NCBI RefSeq assembly: GCF_018381315.1
Contig: NZ_JAGZSD010000003.1
Span: 124,001 to 188,000 of the forward strand
DNA from: Anaerostipes sp.
GTDB lineage: Bacteria > Bacillota > Clostridia > Lachnospirales > Lachnospiraceae
Direction: 5' to 3'
Length of the DNA: 64,000 bases
Part shown: positions 25,866 to 34,091 of the stretch, in pieces
Position numbering within the stretch: position 1 is the stretch's first letter
Layout of the letters: every line of letters starts with the position of its first letter
Position numbers and translations under genes: made by a program
The notes under the pieces: model-generated
Seen by the model: the letters and a program-made list of their open reading frames with translations, nothing else
Told to the model about the DNA's origin: nothing
Database searches by the model: none

Positions 25866-26275
25866 TGAATTAATCCCCTCTCATTGAACCGTACGTATGG
25901 GTCTCGAATATGACTCTACAATTTATATTCCAACTTTTCTTAGATAGCAATTAAAGAATTAAGCAATCCAACTCCGCCCTTTATTTTCTAGTAATTCTGG
26001 ACTAATAATAAAATTTACTACGTTCTTTCTACTTCTTTTGTTCCAACCTAATCTTAAGTTTGCAATATTGTAGAGTGCTTCATGGTCAAATCCATTTTTT
26101 TATTTCTAATTTAGATAAGCTAAATTCTGTATATTGTCTTAGCATGTTTCCATTGCTTTATCACAATCATTCTTATTTTATACCTAGCCATGCCCCTAAC
26201 TTTTCTATAAACTGTTTTTCATTCCAATTCTGAAATAATTTATCCATCCTCTTGTGTTTTCCTGTTCAGATCTAT
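25866..26275 (-). pseudogene. Relic of a group II intron reverse transcriptase/maturase (C-terminal part)
   Basis: Within a gene-free stretch (25827-26545), the minus strand carries several frame-broken blocks resembling the end of a group II intron-encoded protein. In order these are TRGWINYFRIG (about 26220-26255), ARYKIRMIVIKQWKHAKTIYR (maturase-type, about 26130-26190) and GFDHEALYNIANLRLGWNKRS (about 26030-26095). A final block, CRVIFETHTYGSMRG, spans the sequence near 25875-25915. Stops and frameshifts separate the blocks. The reverse transcriptase core, the intron 5' end and a clear domain V are absent. The rest of the stretch is AT-rich with no other recognised feature. Confidence 0.6.
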
Positions 26276-26545
26276 TGTATAACATTCCAAATTAAAGCGA
26301 TAAAAAAAGTAATTCTGTTAAAAACACAGAAATTGATGTTTGTTCGATGTCTTTCCGAGGCGATTTATTAAAACAAAAGTGTTTTATCATACTAATAATG
26401 ATAGGAATATTTGAGATAAAACAAGTCTTGCTTTATATATGGATTTTACCTTGTCCCAAATCATTCATATTTATAGGGAAACATTATATAAAAACCAATT
26501 GTAGAAAAAAGTACATACTTTTTTCATAAAATGAAAGGAGAGAAC

Positions 26546-26716
26546 ATGGAAGATTTATTTAATTTTTTTATCAAAAACTTAATCCATTCTTTGAAACACA
26601 GTAAACATTTGACAAGAGAGTACTCTACATTAATCTACATAATTTTCCTGTTACTTGGTATGCTGATTGTAGCGATTCCTGAACTTCTGTTACTGTTGCG
26701 TTGGATTACAAATTAA
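26546..26716 (+). CDS. Small single-span membrane peptide
   Basis: A 56-residue peptide after AAAGGAGA at 26534-26541. It has a short amphipathic, basic N-terminal part (residues 1-30) and one strong membrane helix (about 32-52, IYIIFLLLGMLIVAIPELLLLL) with a short charged tail. I recognise no family. Size and layout resemble stress or toxin-like membrane peptides, but nothing in the sequence proves that. It lies alone in the AT-rich accessory stretch and is followed by a hairpin terminator. Confidence 0.55.
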   Translation: MEDLFNFFIKNLIHSLKHSKHLTREYSTLIYIIFLLLGMLIVAIPELLLLLRWITN

Positions 26717-26730
26717 TTCTCATTAAGACT

Positions 26731-26760
26731 AAGCAGGGGATCTTACTGCCCCTGCTTGTT
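26731..26760 (+). terminator. Terminator after the small membrane peptide gene
   Basis: A 9-bp GC-rich stem (26731-26739 and 26749-26757, AAGCAGGGG/CCCCTGCTT) with a nine-base loop and a short T-containing tail. The stem sequence resembles the terminator at 7444-7472. Confidence 0.6.
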
Positions 26761-26930
26761 ATAGTATCCTTACTGCTAATGCTCTTTACGAAAGTACCCT
26801 TCTTGTTTTTAAAATTTCAATGACTGTTTTTATATTTTATTAAAAAGTCTTTGATAATTAAAAATGAACTCACAAATACAGTAGAGGATTTTATTAAAAA
26901 AAGAAATCAACATTGTAAATTTAGAGAAAT

Positions 26931-26972
26931 TAACTTTTGGTCAGTTTCGAAAAATTTATACTGATCAAAATA
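26931..26972 (-). terminator. Probable terminator of the NPCBM-like gene
   Basis: Ten-base arms (26935-26944 and 26961-26970, one G-T pair) six bases beyond the minus-strand stop at 26977. AT-rich, with a modest tail. Confidence 0.45.
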
Positions 26973-26976
26973 ATCC

Positions 26977-27648
26977 TTATTGTACTTTTACGTTGGCCAT
27001 TCCAAATGTAGTAAATCCGTCAATGCTTTCCCATGATATTTTTATAATTTCTGCTTCATTAATATTAACATCATAATGTTTTACAGGATCCTCAGGTTTC
27101 ATAGAAATCACTTTGCATAAGTTCCCATCAGAATAAAAAGAAACAGAGAATTTCCCTTGTTTATCAGTATCATCCACATGTCCTAAATCAAAACTAATAG
27201 TATTATATTTTTTCTTTAAATTAAACTCAACTCCGTCTTCTCCACCATTACCCATAATAAATCCATTCGAATATGTTCTTCCTCTCAAAGACATAGTTTC
27301 ACCCCGCCTTTCCTCATATGCGTAACATGAATTTATGGCTTTAGTTACATCAAGCAGATAAAGTTGTTTGTTATTGCTAGTTTTACTAATAGGAATCTTG
27401 TTAGCATCATTTCTTTGAATTTTATTGGATGCCTTTTTCAATTCATTATTTTCTTGCTCTAATTTGGCATTCTCTTTAACTAGTTTCTTGATTTCCTCTA
27501 CATAATTTTTAGAATCCATATCAATATTAACTTCCTGTTGAATTTTTTGAATTGCTTTATCTTTTCCAAAAGTATTTCCACCATATACTCCAATTACCGC
27601 AGTAATAATAGGCACCCCGACTTTTATAATCCATTTTGATTTTTCCAT
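26977..27648 (-). CDS. Membrane-anchored coiled-coil protein with NPCBM-like C-terminal domain
   Basis: A 223-residue protein. Residues about 6-25 form an uncleaved-looking membrane anchor. About 30-75 is a charged coiled coil rich in Glu, Lys, Asn and Gln (VKENAKLEQENNELKK). The C-terminal 125 residues look like an NPCBM/NEW2 carbohydrate-binding beta sandwich: SFDLGHVDD, GKFSVSFYSDGN, KHYDVNINEAEIIKISW. AT-rich codons differ from the flanking metabolic genes and suggest transfer. GGGGAGGA precedes ATG 27648. Function is unknown; surface display is inference. Confidence 0.65.
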   Translation of the reverse strand: MEKSKWIIKVGVPIITAVIGVYGGNTFGKDKAIQKIQQEVNIDMDSKNYVEEIKKLVKENAKLEQENNELKKASNKIQRNDANKIPISKTSNNKQLYLLDVTKAINSCYAYEERRGETMSLRGRTYSNGFIMGNGGEDGVEFNLKKKYNTISFDLGHVDDTDKQGKFSVSFYSDGNLCKVISMKPEDPVKHYDVNINEAEIIKISWESIDGFTTFGMANVKVQ

Positions 27649-27761
27649 ATTAGTTCCTCCCCAGATATTCTTTTAAATAACATTAATATAATATCATAAC
27701 TCTACAAATATCTCTATAAAAACCAGAATTAAACGGAAACATAAAACACAGCGACATTTAA

Positions 27762-27781
27762 AAATGCAGATGTTTGCATTT
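27762..27781 (-). other. Small hairpin of unknown role
   Basis: AAATGC/GCATTT stem with an eight-base loop. On the minus strand it is followed by TTAAAT, so it could be a weak terminator. It lies in the 500-base AT-rich gap 27649-28148, which otherwise holds only the small frame at 27878-27931 and the hairpin at 27984-28012. Confidence 0.25.
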
Positions 27782-27877
27782 AGTATAACAAATTTTGTAT
27801 CCTCCTGTCGTGTCTGGAAATACGTTTGAAAACACATTTATCATTTAGAAGACATGATCACAAACTCACAAATGCTT

Positions 27878-27931
27878 TCACAACAGTGTTCCTTTAAACA
27901 GACTAATTTCATTTCTTGTTCTCTTTGACAT
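27878..27931 (-). CDS. Possible 17-residue peptide or gene remnant
   Basis: The frame begins ATG 27931 after a well-placed GGAGG and reads MSKRTRNEISLFKGTLL before TGA. The start resembles the N-terminus of some insertion-sequence OrfA proteins, so it may be the residue of a lost mobile element or of an unrelated gene. Confidence is low because it is so short. Confidence 0.2.
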   Translation of the reverse strand: MSKRTRNEISLFKGTLL

Positions 27932-27983
27932 AATAATACCTCCAACCTATTGTGATTATCTTACATCAGATTGGAGATTTAAT

Positions 27984-28014
27984 TAATCTTTGGATACCCT
28001 CTCCAAAGATTACC
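27984..28014 (-). terminator. Candidate terminator of the hem-cbi-cob operon
   Basis: A perfect 10-bp stem TAATCTTTGG/CCAAAGATTA (27984-27993 and 28003-28012) lies about 140 bases beyond the cbiC stop and is followed on the minus strand by ATTAAATC. No other hairpin lies closer to cbiC, so it may end the operon; the T-tract is weak. Confidence 0.4.
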
Positions 28015-28148
28015 TTGATATTACTCGCAACCATAGCTATTACAGTGGTAAGTTGTTTTATTAAGCTTTTGACGTCACTTCTATTTTTAAAATATATGTC
28101 CCCTGTTTGTCAGCATAATATACAACTTACACTCGAACTCTTACTTCT

Positions 28149-28781
28149 CTATTTTTCCACCATATACAAAAGTGCATTTACAATACAGGCTGCAATGCTG
28201 CTTCCGCCTTTTCTACCCCGTGCCACAATATACGGCACTCCGGCTCCCATAATTAATTCTTTGGACTGCACCACATTGACAAATCCCACCGGCACCCCAA
28301 TCACCAGGTGGGGATCCAGCTTTCCTTCTTTTATGAGTTCATACAGCCTGATCAGTGCCGTAGGGGCATTTCCCACCGCAAAAATAAACCGTTCTCCCAG
28401 CTCTGCCGCCTTGTCCATACTGGCCACAGCCCTTGTAGTCCCGTTTTCTTCCGCCTTTTTGGCCACGTCTTCATCTGACATAAAGCAGTGGACAGAGCCT
28501 CCATACTCAGCCAGCTTCTTTTTGTTGATTCCTGCCTTCCCCATCTGCGTATCTGTCACAATAGACGCACCGTCTCGGATAGCATTCAGTGCTTTTTCTG
28601 CCGCATGTTCGGAAAAACAAAGATTTTTGGCATAGTCAAAATCCGCACTGGTATGAATACACCGCTTCACAATGGGTTCTGTCCCGGGAATCAGCTGTAT
28701 TTCTCCCAATTCCTCTGTTATAATCTCAAAGCTTCTGGCTTCGATCTGTGCAGGCTTTATATTTTCGATTTCTGTTCTCAT
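28149..28781 (-). CDS. cbiC: CbiC, cobalt-precorrin-8 methylmutase
   Basis: Moves the methyl group from C11 to C12 to make cobyrinic acid. The 210-residue length is normal. The catalytic His lies in KRCIHTSADFDY, and conserved blocks ITDTQM-like (IVTDTQMGKAG), GNAPTAL and IGVPVGFVNV are present, with ARGRKGGSSIAA near the end. It is the last gene of the operon; its ATG shares one base with the cbiP stop (TGATG). Confidence 0.95.
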   Translation of the reverse strand: MRTEIENIKPAQIEARSFEIITEELGEIQLIPGTEPIVKRCIHTSADFDYAKNLCFSEHAAEKALNAIRDGASIVTDTQMGKAGINKKKLAEYGGSVHCFMSDEDVAKKAEENGTTRAVASMDKAAELGERFIFAVGNAPTALIRLYELIKEGKLDPHLVIGVPVGFVNVVQSKELIMGAGVPYIVARGRKGGSSIAACIVNALLYMVEK

Positions 28782-30295
28782 CAGTCTTCCGCCCCTTCTC
28801 TCAAGATTTCATATATTTTGTTCATATCCAGATGTTTTCTAAGTTCATCCGCCAGCTGGTCATATTGGCTTTCTTTCAGCTGCCTGACATCTGTCACCGG
28901 AAGTTCTGAAAGGTCAATCCCTTTCTTTTTACCGATAGCCCGGACAACTTTCTCCGCCGTGTCTCCCAAGTCAAAGATTCCGTGAAGATAAGTGCCGTAA
29001 ACATTTCCTTCCCAAGTCCCGCACAGCTTTGTAATGCCGTTGACCTTATCTTCAAAGAAGGTCAGCGGCCTGGCCTCTCCATGCTGAATTGAACTGCCCA
29101 TATGTATCTCATATCCTTCAATGGCTGTGCCTGAAAGCAAAGACAAGTCCCCTTCAAGTGACAGAAAATTTCCTTTCACTCTGCTCCTTGTCTTTGTTTT
29201 GGAAAATACAGTGTCTATGGGGAGCAGACCCATCCCCTGGATCATTCCTCCTGTCTCCACATGGCAGGGATCGGACAGAACCTCCCCGAGCATTTGATAA
29301 CCGCCACAGATGCCGAAAATTATGGTTCCCTGGGCAGCCTGCCTCAAAATCGTATTTTCGAAACCAGATTGGCGCAGCCATAAAAGATCCTCAATCGTAT
29401 TTTTGCTGCCGGGAAGCAGAATCATATCCGGGCTGCCTAACTCTCTGGGATTTTTGACATAGCGCAGGGAAACATTCGGGATCAGTTCAAATACATTAAA
29501 GTCCGTAAAGTTTGAGATCCGCGGCAGCCGGATCACGGCGATATCCACCAGTCCCTTTTCTTTTACCTGTTCAAATCTATCTGTCAGGCTGTCCTCGTCG
29601 TCAAGTTCCAGGTCCATGTAAGGTGTCACGCCGACTACAGGAATCTGAGCCTTTTCCTCCAGCATGGAAACTCCCGGGTCCAGGATGGTTTTATCTCCGC
29701 GGAACTTATTAATGACAAGTCCTTTAATCCTTTTCTGTTCTTCCTCAGACAGAAGCATAACCGTTCCGATCAGCTGGGCAAAGACGCCGCCCCGGTCAAT
29801 ATCCCCTACCAAGAGAACCGGCGCACTGGCAAGCTTCGCCATACCCATGTTGACAATATCATCCTGCTTTAAATTGATCTCGGCAGGACTTCCCGCACCT
29901 TCAATGACAACAATGTCATTCTCTTGGCTCAGAGTATCAAAAGCCTTTTGTATTTCGGGAACCAATGTCTTTTTATATGCAAAGTAATCCCTTGCACTCA
30001 TATTCCCAAGAACCCTGCCGTTGACAATAACCTGGGAACCAATGTCACTGGATGGTTTTAAAAGAATCGGATTCATATAAACGGACGGCTCAATTCCAGC
30101 TGCTTCCGCCTGCATGACCTGGGCCCGTCCCATTTCAAGTCCGTCTGTGGTTATATAAGAATTCAGCGACATATTCTGTGATTTAAACGGTGCAGTTTTA
30201 TATCCGTCCTGTTTAAAAATTCTGCAGAGCCCTGCGGTGATAAGGCTTTTCCCTACATTTGACATTGTTCCCTGGATCATTATTGTCTTAGCCAT
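28781..30295 (-). CDS. cbiP: CbiP/CobQ, cobyric acid synthase
   Basis: Amidates four side chains of adenosylcobyrinate a,c-diamide using glutamine and ATP. The 504-residue protein has an N-terminal ATPase domain with variant P-loop MIQGTMSNVGKS and a C-terminal class I-like glutaminase domain with nucleophile Cys in IFGICGGYQMLGE and a late His in GTYLHGIFD. An upstream extension is rejected because AAAGGAG lies before ATG 30295. It overlaps cobD by 16 bases and cbiC by one. Confidence 0.95.
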   Translation of the reverse strand: MAKTIMIQGTMSNVGKSLITAGLCRIFKQDGYKTAPFKSQNMSLNSYITTDGLEMGRAQVMQAEAAGIEPSVYMNPILLKPSSDIGSQVIVNGRVLGNMSARDYFAYKKTLVPEIQKAFDTLSQENDIVVIEGAGSPAEINLKQDDIVNMGMAKLASAPVLLVGDIDRGGVFAQLIGTVMLLSEEEQKRIKGLVINKFRGDKTILDPGVSMLEEKAQIPVVGVTPYMDLELDDEDSLTDRFEQVKEKGLVDIAVIRLPRISNFTDFNVFELIPNVSLRYVKNPRELGSPDMILLPGSKNTIEDLLWLRQSGFENTILRQAAQGTIIFGICGGYQMLGEVLSDPCHVETGGMIQGMGLLPIDTVFSKTKTRSRVKGNFLSLEGDLSLLSGTAIEGYEIHMGSSIQHGEARPLTFFEDKVNGITKLCGTWEGNVYGTYLHGIFDLGDTAEKVVRAIGKKKGIDLSELPVTDVRQLKESQYDQLADELRKHLDMNKIYEILREGAED

Positions 30296-31344
30296 GATGC
30301 TTCTCCTTTCGTAAACGTCAAAAGCATTTGAATAAACCGGCGGTTTTCTTCCTGTGTCCGGACAGCGATCCGAAACCACCCTGGGCAGAGCCCCCGGTAG
30401 TTGCTGCAGTCTCTGATCAAGAATCCTCTCTTTAGACAGTAGTCATAAAAATCCGGTCTTCCCTTAAAAAACAAATAATTAGCTCTGGAGCCGTACACTT
30501 GGAATCCCGCATCTGTAAGTGCAATTCTCAAAAGACCTTTTTGTTCTTCCACAAAGCGGACCGACTTCTCTGCATAAACTGTTTCCAAAAGCGCCGCTCT
30601 CCCTGCGGCCTGTGCGGGAGCCGACACTCTCCACGGCTGAGTTACCTCCTCCATTTTTTTAATAATACCCTCATCGGAACACATCCCGTATCCAAGACGG
30701 ATGCCTGGCATAGCATAACGTTTTGTAAACGCTTTCAGCAAAAACAAATTTGCATATTCTTCCATACAGCCTGAAAGTTCATAAGCTTTGCCGTCCGGCA
30801 CAAAGTCTAGAAAACACTCATCCACTGCCAGCAAAACATGATATTTTCTGCATACTTCCAGCATCCTGACCAGAAATCCCTTGTGTATCAGCTCTCCTGT
30901 GGGATTGTTTGGATTACATAAAAAAATCATATCTAAAGAAGGTGTGATCTGCGAAAGAATCCTTTCTGTCACCTGGAACCCTTCCGTCTCTTCCAGGTAA
31001 AAATAGTCTGTCTTACAGCCCACACTGTCCAGTGCCTGTTCATATTCTGCAAAGGTAGGTGCCAAAACAAGCGCATGTCTCGGCTTGACAGCCAGCGTCA
31101 GGGCAAAGATCAGATCCGCTGCTCCGTTTCCGCAGATCAGCCGGGATTTGGGCACCTGCTCATAGGAAGATAAAGCTTTCTTCAGTTCCCCGCACCGTAC
31201 ATCCGGATAATGCTCCACATAGTCTGCCGACTTTCTGACCGCTTCTCTGACACTTTCCGGGGTTCCGAGCGGATTTACGTTAGCTGAAAAATCAATGACA
31301 TCCCCATGCAGATAAATATCTCCTCCGTGTTTGTGCTGCTTCAT
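30280..31344 (-). CDS. cobD: CobD, L-threonine-O-3-phosphate decarboxylase
   Basis: PLP enzyme that makes (R)-1-amino-2-propanol phosphate for the nucleotide-loop linker. The 354-residue class I aminotransferase fold has the family N-terminus HGGDIYLHG, DFSANVNPLG, NPNNPTG, and the PLP Lys in AFTKRYAMPGIRLGYG. It closely resembles histidinol-phosphate aminotransferase. The HGG start and the position between cbiB and cbiP identify it as CobD. AAGGAG is one base from an in-frame ATG at 31350 and seven from ATG 31344, so the latter is used. No threonine kinase gene (PduX) is nearby. Confidence 0.93.
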   Translation of the reverse strand: MKQHKHGGDIYLHGDVIDFSANVNPLGTPESVREAVRKSADYVEHYPDVRCGELKKALSSYEQVPKSRLICGNGAADLIFALTLAVKPRHALVLAPTFAEYEQALDSVGCKTDYFYLEETEGFQVTERILSQITPSLDMIFLCNPNNPTGELIHKGFLVRMLEVCRKYHVLLAVDECFLDFVPDGKAYELSGCMEEYANLFLLKAFTKRYAMPGIRLGYGMCSDEGIIKKMEEVTQPWRVSAPAQAAGRAALLETVYAEKSVRFVEEQKGLLRIALTDAGFQVYGSRANYLFFKGRPDFYDYCLKRGFLIRDCSNYRGLCPGWFRIAVRTQEENRRFIQMLLTFTKGEASWLRQ

Positions 31345-31361
31345 GTCCATACTCCTTCCAG

Positions 31362-32330
31362 TCAAAAATTTAAACCAATCATGATGAGAATAAATCCAAA
31401 AACGACTGCTGCCAAAAGGCTGCATCCATACATCAGTTCATTAGCTCTCTGTATGTCTTCCGGCTCCGGTTTTCTTAAATCATCGCCGATAGACGGCTTT
31501 TCATACAGTCTGCCGAAATACCATGCATTGCCGGCAAGCTGGATATGAAGAGCCCCTGCTGTCACTGCCTCTGTATGGGCAGCATTGGGACTCTTGTGGT
31601 TTCTGCGGTCCCTGATGTAAATCTTTTTTGCCATAGATACGTCTTTTTTTGTAAAAAAACACGCCGCGATCATGAACCATGCAGAAATCCTGGCGGGCAG
31701 GAAATTTGCCAGATCATCCAGCTTTGCCGGATATCTTCCGAAGTTCAAATACTTTTCATTTCGGTACCCGACCATAGAATCCATCGTATTGATTCCCTTA
31801 TAAAGAAACATAAGGGGTGCCCCGCCCAATGCCATATAAAAGAGCGGCGCTACAACCCCGTCCGAGGTATTTTCTGCTACCGTCTCTACTGCCGCTTTAA
31901 TAACGCCTGTTTCATTCAGCCTCTGGGTATCTCTTCCCACAATCATGGAAACTTCTCTTCTTGCCCCGGAGAGGGACCCCTTTTTCAGTTCTGCAAAAAC
32001 TTTCATGCTCTCATCCTTTAAAGCTTTTGCGGCAATCATCTGATAGCAAAACAAAGATTCCAAGAGAAAACCGGCAGTTCTGTTCCATCCGTAACACAGC
32101 TTTAACAGAAAAAAAGGAATACAAAAGCATCCCGCTCCAATCAAAAGGATCAAAAGGATTCCGCCCGCCCGCTCTCCCCTGTCTGTTTCAGGCAGAACCG
32201 AGCGGATTCCTCTGCTTAGGACCGATATTGCCGATCCGATCAGACGAACAGGATGGTAAAGCCAGTGAGGATCTCCTATCAGGAAATCCAGAAAAAATCC
32301 AAGAAATAATGCTGCCGCTCTCAGTTCCAT
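31362..32330 (-). CDS. cbiB: CbiB, adenosylcobinamide-phosphate synthase
   Basis: Membrane enzyme that attaches aminopropanol phosphate to cobyric acid. The 322-residue protein has the signatures DFLIGDPHWLYHPVRLIG near the N-terminus, ENTSDGVVAPLFY, NEKYLNFGRYPAKLDDLANF and NAAHTEAVTAGAL, with about five membrane helices. AAAGGA precedes ATG 32330. It overlaps the cobC-type phosphatase by 10 bases. Confidence 0.95.
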   Translation of the reverse strand: MELRAAALFLGFFLDFLIGDPHWLYHPVRLIGSAISVLSRGIRSVLPETDRGERAGGILLILLIGAGCFCIPFFLLKLCYGWNRTAGFLLESLFCYQMIAAKALKDESMKVFAELKKGSLSGARREVSMIVGRDTQRLNETGVIKAAVETVAENTSDGVVAPLFYMALGGAPLMFLYKGINTMDSMVGYRNEKYLNFGRYPAKLDDLANFLPARISAWFMIAACFFTKKDVSMAKKIYIRDRRNHKSPNAAHTEAVTAGALHIQLAGNAWYFGRLYEKPSIGDDLRKPEPEDIQRANELMYGCSLLAAVVFGFILIMIGLNF

Positions 32331-32929
32331 AGTTCTGTATCCTTTCCTGCCACACAGACACGACGGCTGCCGGCAGTCCAATGTTCTTCTTCTATCCGGA
32401 TCTCATATCCCTCCAGGTTATTTACCTGCCATTCAAAATAATCCCGGGACGGGACTGCCAGCGCATCTAAAATGCTCATGATGGTTCCTCCATGGGCTAC
32501 CATAACAAAGCTGTGATAATGATTTTGCATACAGTGCTCCATACAGAGAAAAAAACCTTTCAGACACCTGGACTGAAACTGAGCTCTGCTTTCCCCTCCG
32601 GGAAAAGGAAGGGTGCCGCCGCTGTCAATCCATTGCTGGTATCGTGGTTCTCCCGATAATTCTTTATAATTCTTTCCTTCAAATATGCCGAAATCACACT
32701 CAGAAAGCAGCTCCTGAATGACTGCATCTCTGTCAGGATAAAGCAACGAAGCTGTCTGTACGCACCTTTTCATGGGACTTGTATAAATCACATCCGCCTG
32801 CAGACAAATCCTTCTTTTGCACAACGCTTTTCCTTCCGGGCTCAAATTTTCATCTGTTCTTCTGCCCACATAACGTCCGTCAAGATTTCCCCCTGTCATT
32901 CCATGACGGATCAGATACCCTTTGATCAT
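32321..32929 (-). CDS. cobC: Histidine phosphatase, probable alpha-ribazole phosphatase CobC
   Basis: Removes phosphate from alpha-ribazole phosphate or adenosylcobalamin 5'-phosphate. The 202-residue phosphoglycerate-mutase-like protein has catalytic His in LIRHGMTGGN (where the usual form is RHGET), an FGIFEGKNYKEL block and the second His in VAHGGTIMSIL. Family alone does not prove the substrate, but placement among cobU, cobS and cbiB does. ATG 32929 overlaps the stop of the short cobU paralogue (ATGA). Confidence 0.88.
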   Translation of the reverse strand: MIKGYLIRHGMTGGNLDGRYVGRRTDENLSPEGKALCKRRICLQADVIYTSPMKRCVQTASLLYPDRDAVIQELLSECDFGIFEGKNYKELSGEPRYQQWIDSGGTLPFPGGESRAQFQSRCLKGFFLCMEHCMQNHYHSFVMVAHGGTIMSILDALAVPSRDYFEWQVNNLEGYEIRIEEEHWTAGSRRVCVAGKDTELWN

Positions 32930-33309
32930 CCTTTGATCACCGTCCCTATACCGCATACCACCCTGTGCACTTCCCTGCTTTCTTTTGCCAGGCAGGTCAG
33001 AAGCCTTCCTTCCATCTCGCGGAACTTCCGGTCGGCTGCATCCGCCGGAACGATTCCGCAACCCAGCTCATCAGCGATGAGAACCACATCAGGATTCGCC
33101 TGAACAATACGTTCTGCTTCTCTCTCCCAATCTTCTGTCTCCGGCATTCTGCGCCTTACCCAATCCTGAAAATGAAACATACAGCGGCAGGTATCAATTT
33201 CTCCTTCACCGCATACAGCTCCGTCAGCCATTTGTTCAGGCAAAATACCCAGTATCTCTTCTGCATATCTTTTTTTTCCCTGAAAAGCTCCTCCAATGAT
33301 TAATATCAT
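32926..33309 (-). CDS. Short CobU-like protein with altered P-loop
   Basis: A 127-residue paralogue of the full CobU encoded at 34092. It keeps the N-terminal nucleotide-binding start, MILIIGGAFQGKK, in which the Walker A Ser/Thr is replaced by Lys. It also keeps the C-terminal block DELGCGIVPADAADRKFREMEGRL, which matches the SNEVGxGIVP region of CobU enzymes. The central part is shortened and the HR(H) guanylylation segment is absent. AAAGGAG precedes ATG 33309. It may be a non-catalytic partner, or carry the later-step activity; both are inference. Confidence 0.8.
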   Translation of the reverse strand: MILIIGGAFQGKKRYAEEILGILPEQMADGAVCGEGEIDTCRCMFHFQDWVRRRMPETEDWEREAERIVQANPDVVLIADELGCGIVPADAADRKFREMEGRLLTCLAKESREVHRVVCGIGTVIKG

Positions 33310-33320
33310 TTTTTTCTCCT

Positions 33321-34085
33321 TTAGATAATGCTGCCTGCGGCAGCCAGACATACTGCAGTGGACAGTTCGCACACCTGCAGAAACCATCCGGCAAGATCGC
33401 CGGTGATGCCTCCAAACTGTTTTTTTGACATCCTGTAATACAAAACAAAAGTTATAAGCGCGGCAAAAGTACACAGAATACCGGCAGGAAAATGAAACAG
33501 GCACATCAGCACTGCCGAACCTGCAGTCCAGACAGCGGATGACACACAGACAGTCTGCTTATGGGCAGCCCCCGAAAAAGAGGCCGCAAGCCCTGTTTCC
33601 TTTGCCATAGGAAAGGAGGCTATGGACCATGCACTCAGTGCCCGTGACATTACAAACCCACAGGCCAGCAGCGGAAGCATAGACGGACTGATCTCGCTGG
33701 CTGCCGCTCCGTAAGCTGTAAAATAGCAGACACAGGCAATGACTGCGAATGCCCCGCAGTGAGGGTCCTTCAGAATCTCAAGCTTTTTCCCCCGATCCTG
33801 ATAAGAGGCCAGTGCATCTGCTGTATCCATGAATCCGTCCAGATGAATTCCTCCCGTAACAATGACTGGAATCAGGACGATACCTGCCGTATAGGCAGGT
33901 GTCCCTAACTGAAGAAAAGCTCCGGCCTTTGCCCACAGCATTACAAAAATGCCTGCGGCTGCTCCAACCACAGGAAAAAAGCAAAGCGTATACTTCATAT
34001 TCCTGTCTGTCCATTCACTTTTGGGCACAGGTATTCTGGAATACATAGAAACTGCAATTTTAAAGCTGTTCCACAGCTGTTTCAT
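33321..34085 (-). CDS. cobS: CobS, adenosylcobalamin-5'-phosphate synthase
   Basis: Integral membrane enzyme joining adenosyl-GDP-cobinamide and alpha-ribazole (phosphate). The 254-residue protein has the N-terminal FKIAVSMYSRIPVP, the metal-binding motif HLDGFMDTADAL, the nearby LEILKDPHCGAFA block and several membrane helices. AAAGGATG precedes ATG 34085. It lies 6 bases after cobU and 11 before the short cobU paralogue. Confidence 0.95.
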   Translation of the reverse strand: MKQLWNSFKIAVSMYSRIPVPKSEWTDRNMKYTLCFFPVVGAAAGIFVMLWAKAGAFLQLGTPAYTAGIVLIPVIVTGGIHLDGFMDTADALASYQDRGKKLEILKDPHCGAFAVIACVCYFTAYGAAASEISPSMLPLLACGFVMSRALSAWSIASFPMAKETGLAASFSGAAHKQTVCVSSAVWTAGSAVLMCLFHFPAGILCTFAALITFVLYYRMSKKQFGGITGDLAGWFLQVCELSTAVCLAAAGSII

Positions 34086-34091
34086 TTTAGG

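Noticed and set aside
26347..26529. Plus-strand 60-codon frame in the accessory stretch
   Set aside because: No ribosome binding site, AT-rich random-looking composition, and it lies in decayed sequence next to the intron relic.
27952..28635. Plus-strand open frame of 227 codons
   Set aside because: Its 3' two thirds are antisense to cbiC and its 5' part is low-complexity hydrophobic translation of an AT-rich intergenic region.
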